Source: JAMCRM01 sp041685075 (GTDB taxonomy: Bacteria > Acidobacteriota > Terriglobia > Bryobacterales > Bryobacteraceae). Taken from it: a stretch of 16,003 nt of DNA. Numbering within the stretch: the stretch's first letter is position 1; each line of letters opens with the position of its first letter. A program made the translations under genes and the position numbers. The notes below the pieces were generated by a model. It did not search any database. It saw nothing but the letters and a program-made list of their open reading frames with translations, and was not told where the DNA came from. Where the stretch lies: NCBI GenBank assembly GCA_041685075.1, contig JAWLGN010000117.1, positions 1-16,003 on the forward strand. The letters run 5' to 3'. Positions 8,806 to 14,290 of the stretch are shown piece by piece.

Positions 8806-9003
8806 ATGCCGAAGTTGAAGACACACAAAGGTGCGTCCAAGCGGTTCAAGGTGACCGGCAGCGGCAAAGTGAAACGCAACCGCGCTTTCGCCCGCCACAT
8901 CCTGACCTCCAAGCCGCGCAAGCGCAAAAACCGGCTGGGCCAAAGCACCATCGCCTCGCCCGCCGACGAACGCAGCATCAAGCGCATGCTTCCCTACGCC
9001 TGA
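8806..9003 (+). CDS. rpmI: 50S ribosomal protein L35
   Basis: A 65-aa, very basic protein of normal L35 length. It begins MPKLKTHKGASKRFKVTGSGK, the conserved L35 N-terminus, followed by KRNRAFARHILT and a C-terminal KRMLPY. It sits in the large ribosomal subunit. The ATG at 8806 is the family start; the RBS is weak. It is paired with rplT 90 nt downstream as in nearly all bacteria, but infC (IF-3), which normally precedes rpmI, is not here. The gene instead has its own extended -10 promoter. Confidence 0.96.
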   Translation: MPKLKTHKGASKRFKVTGSGKVKRNRAFARHILTSKPRKRKNRLGQSTIASPADERSIKRMLPYA

Positions 9004-9033
9004 TCGCGGCGCAGGTGAAGCCGGCGTGTGGAC

Positions 9034-9052
9034 GGCGCGTGTGGCACGTGCC
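9034..9052 (+). promoter_or_regulatory. Triloop hairpin in the rpmI-rplT spacer
   Basis: GGCGCGTG (9034-9041) and CACGTGCC (9045-9052) form an 8-bp stem with one G-U wobble and a 3-nt loop TGG. A perfect 10-bp palindrome GGCACGTGCC lies within it (9043-9052). The hairpin ends 28 nt before the rplT Shine-Dalgarno in an unusually long 90-nt spacer. A role as an L20-responsive element is inference from the known autoregulation of this operon in other bacteria. Confidence 0.4.
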
Positions 9053-9093
9053 CGATCCGCCGCCAAGATGAGCTATTAGAAGGAGAAGCAAAC

Positions 9094-9456
9094 GTGCCCA
9101 GAGTCAGAAGAGGATCCCACCGCCGGGCCTCGCGCAAGAAGACGCTAGCGCAGGCATCCGGCTTTTTTCTTACCAAGAGCAAGCTGCATCGCGCGGCGCA
9201 GGAAGCCGTCGAGCGCAGCCTGAGATTCGCCTACGTCGGGCGCAAGAACAAGAAACGGGATTTCCGGTCGCTGTTCATCGTCCGCATCAACGCGGCCTGC
9301 CGGCAGGCGGGCATGTCCTATAGCCAGTTCATGCACGGCTTGAAGACCGCCGGCATCGACCTGAACCGGAAGGTGCTGGCCGAAATCGCCCTTCAGGACG
9401 AGGCCGCTTTCCGCTTGCTGGCCGAGAAGGCCAAAGCGGCATTGGAGACGAGTTGA
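9094..9456 (+). CDS. rplT: 50S ribosomal protein L20
   Basis: A 120-aa basic protein of normal L20 length. It is an early 23S rRNA-binding assembly protein and in other bacteria a translational repressor of its own operon. Visible family motifs are PRVRRGS at the N-terminus, KKRDFRSLFIVRINAACRQ (near 59-77), MSYSQFMHGLK and DLNRKVLAEIAL. GFFLTKSK replaces the common GYRGRRSK, a form I associate with Acidobacteriota. The start is GTG at 9094, 8 nt after AGGAG (9081-9085). The frame is open back to 9028, but that stretch contains the spacer hairpin and the RBS and is not L20-like. pheS and pheT do not follow it; a coiled-coil gene starts 1 nt after its stop. Confidence 0.96.
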   Translation: MPRVRRGSHRRASRKKTLAQASGFFLTKSKLHRAAQEAVERSLRFAYVGRKNKKRDFRSLFIVRINAACRQAGMSYSQFMHGLKTAGIDLNRKVLAEIALQDEAAFRLLAEKAKAALETS

Positions 9457-9457
9457 G

Positions 9458-9697
9458 ATGAGTCCGGCAGAACAGGAAGATTTCCTCGGCAACCTGGAAG
9501 ACCGCATTCAAAAAGCGGTACAAGTGGTGGCCCGGCTGCGCCAGGAGAAGGAGGCCGCCGTTAAGGAGGCGGCCGAAGCCCGGGCCGAAGCCGAACGCCT
9601 GGCCGAAGAACTCCAGGTCTTGCAGGCCGAGCGCCAGCAGGTGCGCGGCCGCATCGAAAAGCTGCTCGCCACGATCGACCAGTTGAGCGCCGTCTAG
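9458..9697 (+). CDS. Short coiled-coil protein, ZapB-like
   Basis: A 79-aa acidic protein that is almost entirely heptad-patterned helix from about residue 10 to 75, rich in Ala, Glu, Lys and Gln (LEDRIQKAV, LRQEKEAAVKEA, AEELQVLQAERQQVRGRIEKLL). Size and coiled-coil nature resemble ZapB, the division-ring factor that interacts with ZapA, and zapA is the next gene (28 nt away). No catalytic motif is visible. The assignment rests on shape and neighbourhood because coiled coils align to many families. ATG at 9458 lies 1 nt after the rplT stop, with GGAG at 9444-9447, so it is probably coupled to the ribosomal genes. Confidence 0.8.
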   Translation: MSPAEQEDFLGNLEDRIQKAVQVVARLRQEKEAAVKEAAEARAEAERLAEELQVLQAERQQVRGRIEKLLATIDQLSAV

Positions 9698-9718
9698 CGG
9701 CGGCGCTCTGTGGCGCCG
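9685..9718 (+). promoter_or_regulatory. Two mutually exclusive hairpins at the zapB-like/zapA junction
   Basis: GAGCGCCG (9685-9692) pairs perfectly over 8 bp with CGGCGCTC (9701-9708), with the stop codon of the upstream gene in the loop. The same CGGCGC (9701-9706) can instead pair with GCGCCG (9713-9718), just before the zapA start. No T-tract follows. It may modulate coupling or be chance in GC-rich sequence. Confidence 0.3.
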
Positions 9719-9725
9719 GAATGCT

Positions 9726-9998
9726 ATGCCGCCGGAAAAACAACCCGTTCGCATCACCATCCTGGGGCAGGAATACACGCTGCTCTCCAGCGGCTCCCCT
9801 CGGGAGGTGATCGAACTGGCGCAGGAGGTGGACGACCTGATGCTCTCCATCGCCAGGCGGCAACCCAACGCCGATAGCACGCGCGTAGCCGTGCTGGCCT
9901 GCCTTCACCTGGCCGACCGGCTGCACACCCTGAAACAGCACGTGGATCGCAAGAGCGAGGAGTTCGCCTCCCTGCTCGGGAAGGTGCTGGAGGAGTAG
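9726..9998 (+). CDS. zapA: Cell division protein ZapA
   Basis: A 90-aa protein of usual ZapA length. The N-terminal domain reads VRITILGQEYTL, the ZapA opening, then SPREVIELAQEVDDLM. It is followed by TRVAVLACLHLADRLHTLK and a C-terminal helix for tetramer formation. ZapA bundles FtsZ filaments at the division ring in the cytosol. The ATG at 9726 starts directly ahead of the domain. It lies between the coiled-coil ZapB-like gene and the DUF1684 gene, whose GTG begins 3 nt after the zapA stop. The ribosomal L35/L20 genes and division genes seem to form one transcription unit. Confidence 0.93.
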   Translation: MPPEKQPVRITILGQEYTLLSSGSPREVIELAQEVDDLMLSIARRQPNADSTRVAVLACLHLADRLHTLKQHVDRKSEEFASLLGKVLEE

Positions 9999-10001
9999 CC
10001 G

Positions 10002-10823
10002 GTGGCGCGGGTATGCTCCCTGTTGCTGGCCGCCACGGCGCTCGCCGGCTCGGGGGGCTGGCTGGCCGAATTACAGCAATGGCGCGAGCGGCGCGAGACC
10101 TCCCTCAAGGCCGACGGCGGCTGGCTCACGGTGGCGGGCCTGTCCTGGCTGCGGGAAGGCGCCAACACCTTCGGCACCGCCGCGGATAACGCGATCGTGC
10201 TGCCGGAGGGCAGCGCTCCCGCGCGCGCCGGAACCTTCGAACTGCGTGCCGGCCAGGTGACCGCCCTCGTCGACGGCCGGCGGCGCGTGCTGCGCCCCGA
10301 TAGCGACGATGCCCTCTCACTCGGGCGGCTTCAGCTCAGCGTCATCCGTCGCGGCGGCCGCTACGCCATCCGGCTGCGCGACAATGAGAGCGCGCTGAGG
10401 CGCGAGTTCAAGGGGCTACGCTGGTTCCCTCCCGATGAGCACTACCGCATTACCGCGCGCTTCGTGGCCCAGCCCCGCACCTTGCGGATCGTCAATGTGT
10501 TGGGGCAAAGCGAGGAACGCCGCAGCCCGGGCTACGCGGAGTTCACCCTCGAGAACCGCACCCTGCGCCTCTATCCGGTGGCCGATCGTCCCGGCGACCC
10601 CCTGTTCTTCATCTTCCGCGACCGCACCAGCGGCAGAGAAACCTACGGCGGAGGCCGCTTCCTCTATACCGAGCCGCCCCGGAACGGCGCCGTGACCCTG
10701 GACTTCAACCGCGCCTACAATCCGCCCTGCGCCTTCACGCCGTACTCCACCTGCCCGCTACCGCCGAAAGAAAATCGTCTGCCCGTGCGCATTCCCGCCG
10801 GAGAACAGGCATACCGCCCCTGA
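10002..10823 (+). CDS. DUF1684 family protein, probably exported
   Basis: A 273-aa protein of the DUF1684 family, whose function is not established. Recognisable blocks are GGWLTVAGLSWLREGANTFG (39-58), FKGLRWFPPDEHYRITARF (about 138-156), then LFFIFRDRTSGRETYGGGRFLY and the signature DFNRAYNPPCAFTPYSTCPLP with ENRL and AGE near the end. The two signature cysteines are present. A short hydrophobic N-terminus (VCSLLLAATALAGS) suggests a signal peptide, so a periplasmic location is likely. The start is GTG at 10002, 3 nt after zapA. The stop codon TGA is itself inside the first unit of a ~20-bp degenerate tandem repeat. Confidence 0.88.
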   Translation: MARVCSLLLAATALAGSGGWLAELQQWRERRETSLKADGGWLTVAGLSWLREGANTFGTAADNAIVLPEGSAPARAGTFELRAGQVTALVDGRRRVLRPDSDDALSLGRLQLSVIRRGGRYAIRLRDNESALRREFKGLRWFPPDEHYRITARFVAQPRTLRIVNVLGQSEERRSPGYAEFTLENRTLRLYPVADRPGDPLFFIFRDRTSGRETYGGGRFLYTEPPRNGAVTLDFNRAYNPPCAFTPYSTCPLPPKENRLPVRIPAGEQAYRP

Positions 10824-10908
10824 CCAGCGCCCCTCGCCCGTGAGCGCGCCCCTCGACCGTGAACAGCGCTCCTTGCCCCTGGCCAGCATCCCTTGCCCCT
10901 GACCAGCG
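10820..10908 (+). repeat. Degenerate ~20-bp tandem repeat, about 4.5 copies
   Basis: Successive units begin near 10820, 10840, 10859, 10879 and 10899 (CTGACCAGCG, GTGAGCGCG, GTGAACAGCG, CTGGCCAGCA, CTGACCAGCG). The first four are each followed by a C-rich half (CCCCTCGCCC, CCCCTCGACC, CTCCTTGCCC, TCCCTTGCCC). The array starts over the DUF1684 stop codon and fills most of the 101-bp gap to the convergent HD-GYP gene. No spacers or conserved CRISPR-like unit are present. Confidence 0.7.
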
Positions 10909-10924
10909 CGCGAAGCAGCGCCCT

Positions 10925-11725
10925 CTACGATACCGCGCCTCCGGCGGCCGGCTTTCCCGAATTGGGCTTCGAAACGCTCGGTGCCGGCCCCGCATCCTGC
11001 GCCAGGTTGCGCTGCAACTGCCGGAGCGAGGCTTCCATGGAAGCCAGGTCGCCCTCGACCGCCGTGAACTCGTCCAGCACCGTCATGGTTTTCCGGTGCA
11101 GGCCTAAGAATAGTTGCATCAGCTCCGGATCGCGCCAGCCGCGCGCGGTCTCCTCCTCCATGATGGCCAGCGCCTCCCGCGGGGTGAACGCGCGCTTGTA
11201 GGGTCGCACCGTGGTGAGGGCGTCGTAGATATCGGTAAGCTGCAGCACGCGCGCCAGCAGCGGGATACGGCTGCCGCGCAACCCGTCCGGATAGCCCGAG
11301 CCGTCCCAACGCTCGTGGTGGCTGCGAACAATCGGCAGCACCGGCGCCAGCGACGACAACCGGCGGCAGATGCGCTCCCCAATCAAGGGGTGTTTCCGCA
11401 TGGCGGCCCATTCCTCTTCGGTCAACGCCGAAGGCTTCAGCAGGATGGAATCCTTGATCGCCACCTTCCCGATGTCGTGCAGGAATCCTCCACGGTAGAG
11501 CGCCAGCAACTCCTGCCGGCTCAACCCCATCGCCACCCCTAGTGCCAGACTGTGAAAGGCCAGCCGCTCGCAGTGCCCCGCGGTGCAGCCGTCTCTCGCC
11601 TCGATGGCCTGCCCCAGGGCCAAAAGCACAGCCTCGGTTTCGTCCGGAGGCGGCGGCGTACCGTTCGACCGTACCAGCCCGGGCAATAACGACGCCTGCA
11701 GCACGCGATGTTCAGCTCGATCCAT
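10925..11725 (-). CDS. Stand-alone HD-GYP domain protein
   Basis: A 266-aa protein of the HD-GYP class, which hydrolyses cyclic di-GMP (or related dinucleotides) with a di- or tri-metal centre. Visible motifs: AGHCER (49-54), HDIGK with H83-D84, KHPLIG with H112, HHERWDGSGYPDGL (136-149) with HH and the GYP signature, D165 in TDIYDAL, and RPYK (174-177). An N-terminal segment of about 30 aa carries no receiver or sensory domain. After the domain (to about 210) comes an amphipathic helix (VLDEFTAVEGDLASMEASLRQLQRN) and a low-complexity tail. The ATG at 11725 is preceded by GAGGAG; an alternative ATG at 11770 adds 15 residues. It is divergent from the DinB-like gene and tail to tail with DUF1684. 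Confidence 0.87.
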   Translation of the reverse strand: MDRAEHRVLQASLLPGLVRSNGTPPPPDETEAVLLALGQAIEARDGCTAGHCERLAFHSLALGVAMGLSRQELLALYRGGFLHDIGKVAIKDSILLKPSALTEEEWAAMRKHPLIGERICRRLSSLAPVLPIVRSHHERWDGSGYPDGLRGSRIPLLARVLQLTDIYDALTTVRPYKRAFTPREALAIMEEETARGWRDPELMQLFLGLHRKTMTVLDEFTAVEGDLASMEASLRQLQRNLAQDAGPAPSVSKPNSGKPAAGGAVS

Positions 11726-11850
11726 GCGCTCCTCGACATCGTTATCGGCGGAAATCGACGAAACTTTCATAGCGGAGCAGGAAATATTCCAAAGAATTAC
11801 GGCAGATATACCCCGGTGCGGCAAACCGCCGTTTCTGCGAAAATCGGGTT

Positions 11851-12447
11851 ATGAAAACGCTGCTCTGCCTCCTCTGCCTGAGCGCCACGGCCTTCCCCCA
11901 GGGTCTCTCCCGCGGCGAGCGCGACCGTGCCATGAGCGAACTGCACGCCACCCGCAAGCAGTTTCTGGATGCAGTAACCGGCCTTAGCGCGGCGCAGTGG
12001 CATTTCAAACCTTCCGACGGCTCCTGGTCGCTCCTCGAAATCGCCGAACATATCGCCGCCAGCGAAGAATCGCTGTTTGAAATCGTCACCCGAAAGATTC
12101 TCGCCGCGCCGCCCGCGCCGGAGAAAAAGCCGTCGGTCCAGGGCAAAGATCAGCAGGTGCTCACGGTATTTCGGGACCGCAGCGTGAAGGCCAGGGCGCC
12201 GGAGTCCCTGGCGCCCCGGGGCCGCTGGCCTACCCCGGAGGCCATCGTGGAGCGGTTCCGCGACAGCCGCGACCGCACCATCGCTTTCGTCGAGACCACT
12301 CCCCGGGACCTGCGCGCGCACTTCTCCCCGCACCCCGCTACGGGACTGCTGGACGCCTATCAATGGATTCTGTCCATCTCGGCGCACAGCGCGCGGCACG
12401 TGGCGCAGATCGAAGAAGTGAAGGCGCACCCGCGCTTCCCGCGCTGA
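11851..12447 (+). CDS. Secreted DinB-fold (DinB_2-like) protein
   Basis: A 198-aa protein with a probable signal peptide (MKTLLCLLCLSATAFPQG) followed by a four-helix DinB-like domain. The metal-binding histidine triad is placed as in the family: H67 in LLEIAEHIAASEE, and H179 and H183 in ISAHSARHVAQIEEVK. WHFKPSDGSWSLLEI (50-64) and HPRFP at the end are further DinB_2/YfiT-type features. The family includes metal-dependent thiol transferases, but no substrate can be named. The secreted form is common in Acidobacteriota, to my knowledge. The ATG at 11851 is the only sensible start; RBS is weak. It ends 4 nt from the convergent matrixin gene. Confidence 0.85.
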   Translation: MKTLLCLLCLSATAFPQGLSRGERDRAMSELHATRKQFLDAVTGLSAAQWHFKPSDGSWSLLEIAEHIAASEESLFEIVTRKILAAPPAPEKKPSVQGKDQQVLTVFRDRSVKARAPESLAPRGRWPTPEAIVERFRDSRDRTIAFVETTPRDLRAHFSPHPATGLLDAYQWILSISAHSARHVAQIEEVKAHPRFPR

Positions 12448-12451
12448 GAAT

Positions 12452-14215
12452 CTATCGCCGCACCACCGTGATGCTGCGCCAGGACTGGGCGCCGGCGGCA
12501 TTGTGCGCCCGCACCACGATGTTGTTGGTGCCGACGCGCAGCGGGATGCCTGTGGCGGTCCAGGAGAGAGTGCCCTCCGCCGCGCCGGAGCCTCCCGCGG
12601 AGTTGGACCAGGTGATCTGCCGCGCTTCCGCCGATGCCGTCCCCCGCAGGGTGATGGCAGGCTGCGATGTCGAGATGATGGTGAGGGCCGGGTGGGTGAT
12701 CTTCAGCGCCGGAGGCGCGGTGCCGCCGGCGGACTGCGTCTCCTGCCGCGTGACCGAGATCGACCGGGAAGCCGTGGCGCCCCGCTGGTCTCGAGCGCGG
12801 AAGGTAAGCAGGTTCATCCCCACGCTCAGGGGCACGCTGGCCGTCCAGTGCGCCTCGCCCGTTGCGCTGCCCGATGGCCCGCGGCTGCTGCCCCAGGTGA
12901 CTTCCACTTGTCCTAAGGCATGTTCCACGCGTCCCGACACGGCCAGGGTTGCCGCCTGGGTGACGACCATCGAGGAGGCCGGGGTGAGGATCACCAGCGC
13001 AAGCGCCGGATCGGGGGTGCCGGGATCGGCCGGCGGATCGGGCGGCTCCGGCGGATCGGGCGGCGCCTCGGGCGGCGTGACGCCGCCTTCCCGGCTGCCG
13101 TAGAGTTCCTGAATGCCCGCGATATCGTCGGCGCTCAGCGCGGCCGCCTGCCGGTAGTAGGGGTACATGACCGATCCGGGGTTGTCGGAATGCCCCAGCC
13201 CGAGGGCGTGGCCGGCTTCATGCAGCGCCACCGTGAACAGGTCCACGCGATTCCCCACCTGCCAGCTTTCGTCGTCGTCGAAGTGCATGTCGCCGGCGAT
13301 CGATTCGGGATTCGGCGGCGAAGGATAGAACGTGTGGGCGAGCACCTTGCCCGGCCCGTCGAAGGGATACCCGTCTCCGTGGGCCCCGCGCGCGAACAGG
13401 ATCGAGAGGGTACGGGAGGAGTGAGGAGCGAATGCGGGGGTGAAGTCGAGCGGCGCATAGCGCGCCCACTCCGCCAGGGCGCGCAGCACCTCCGATTCCA
13501 CCGTCGAGCGGTCGAGCTTGCGGGTGAGGCCGGCAAAAAAGTAGTGCAGGGCGCCCGGACCCCAGCCGTTCCCCATTTTCACGTACTGCGCCACCGGGCC
13601 GCTTTCCATTACGGCGCCGCTGCAGGCTGCCATCCGCGCGCCGAAGACCATCTCCGGCGCGGCGGGAAACAGGTAGGCCACCTCGTCCCATTCGGCCAGC
13701 GACTCCAGCCGCCCGGGCGCTCCCGCCACCAGCAACTGATGGGGCAGCATGTCGGGGTGCTCCAGCACCTCGAGGCCGCCGGCGGCCACCAGCGCGCGGG
13801 CATCGTCGCTCGTCACGCCGCTGTGAAACTCCACCACGTGGTAATAGGAACGGGAGGAGGCCAGCAGGGGGCTGAGCTTGTCCGGCGCCTCCAGCCTGCC
13901 GGTTCGCACCACCCCCAGGGAGCGGAAGTCGGTTCCGTCGGCGGCCGCGACCGCCACCGCGTTGGCGCTCAGCGCGCTGGTCACCCGCGCGCCGCGGTCC
14001 GCCAGCGCCGCCAGGCGCTCGGGATTCACCCGGCCGCGAAACTCCAGCAGCCAGTGACTGCGCCCCACGGCGCGCCGCTTGGGCGCCTGGCGCGCCTTCG
14101 CCGGCGGCTCGAGTACCAGCCTGCGGGTCTTCAGCCGAATCCCCTGGGAGGCGTCCCCCACTCCCATCAGGGCGATGACAAGCCCGATGGCCGATATGCG
14201 TAGCCCGGTTCTCAC
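12452..14215 (-). CDS. Secreted matrixin (M10) metalloprotease with Ig-like domains
   Basis: 587 aa. A signal peptide (residues 1-23) and basic segment precede a long pro-region (about 52-190). The catalytic domain (about 212-373) is very MMP-like. The zinc motif HEAGHALGLGH is at 332-342 with H332, H336, H342 and catalytic E333, and the Met-turn is M350 in SVMYP. The structural-zinc set is H279-x-D281, H294 (LAHTF) and H311 (MHFDDDESW). It ends DDIAGIQELYG. A Pro/Asp-rich linker (about 378-403) joins two Ig-like domains (about 406-490 and 503-587), both with WTA and VGxN strands. It probably degrades extracellular protein. The start is GTG at 14215, inside TCACGTGA. The only cysteine seen is C198. 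It is divergent from the NHL gene. Confidence 0.92.
   Translation of the reverse strand: MRTGLRISAIGLVIALMGVGDASQGIRLKTRRLVLEPPAKARQAPKRRAVGRSHWLLEFRGRVNPERLAALADRGARVTSALSANAVAVAAADGTDFRSLGVVRTGRLEAPDKLSPLLASSRSYYHVVEFHSGVTSDDARALVAAGGLEVLEHPDMLPHQLLVAGAPGRLESLAEWDEVAYLFPAAPEMVFGARMAACSGAVMESGPVAQYVKMGNGWGPGALHYFFAGLTRKLDRSTVESEVLRALAEWARYAPLDFTPAFAPHSSRTLSILFARGAHGDGYPFDGPGKVLAHTFYPSPPNPESIAGDMHFDDDESWQVGNRVDLFTVALHEAGHALGLGHSDNPGSVMYPYYRQAAALSADDIAGIQELYGSREGGVTPPEAPPDPPEPPDPPADPGTPDPALALVILTPASSMVVTQAATLAVSGRVEHALGQVEVTWGSSRGPSGSATGEAHWTASVPLSVGMNLLTFRARDQRGATASRSISVTRQETQSAGGTAPPALKITHPALTIISTSQPAITLRGTASAEARQITWSNSAGGSGAAEGTLSWTATGIPLRVGTNNIVVRAHNAAGAQSWRSITVVRR
13031..13064 (+). repeat. 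18-bp direct repeat encoding the matrixin Pro/Asp linker
   Basis: CGGCGGATCGGGCGGC occurs at 13031-13046 and again at 13049-13064 (period 18). On the minus strand it encodes the PPDPPEPPDPP-type hinge between the protease and the Ig-like domains. It is in frame, so expansion or contraction would only change linker length. Confidence 0.75.
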
Positions 14216-14254
14216 GTGACCATCCCTGACTCTCTCTTCGAACCGGGTGAGAAC
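14204..14254. promoter_or_regulatory. Overlapping inverted repeats in the matrixin/NHL divergent region
   Basis: CCCGGTTC (14204-14211) is the inverse of GAACCGGG (14240-14247), and the overlapping GTTCTCAC (14208-14215) is the inverse of GTGAGAAC (14247-14254). All arms are perfect 8-mers and share bases, so the two pairings exclude each other. The left arm covers the matrixin GTG start. The 75-bp gap between the two genes has no convincing -35/-10 pair in either direction. Confidence 0.4.
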
Positions 14255-14290
14255 TTATTGAGGCTAAAGACACTACTTCTTGATCCATCG

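Noticed and set aside
9028..9093. ATG start at 9028 for rplT
   Set aside because: The extension contains the RBS and spacer hairpin; the L20 N-terminus PRVRRG begins at the GTG with a well-placed AGGAG.
10820..10908. CRISPR array
   Set aside because: Units are only about 20 bp, degenerate and contiguous without spacers, and no cas gene is nearby.
12920..14203. 427-aa plus-strand ORF opposite the matrixin gene
   Set aside because: Antisense shadow; no motifs, and the minus frame has zinc-site and Ig-like domains.
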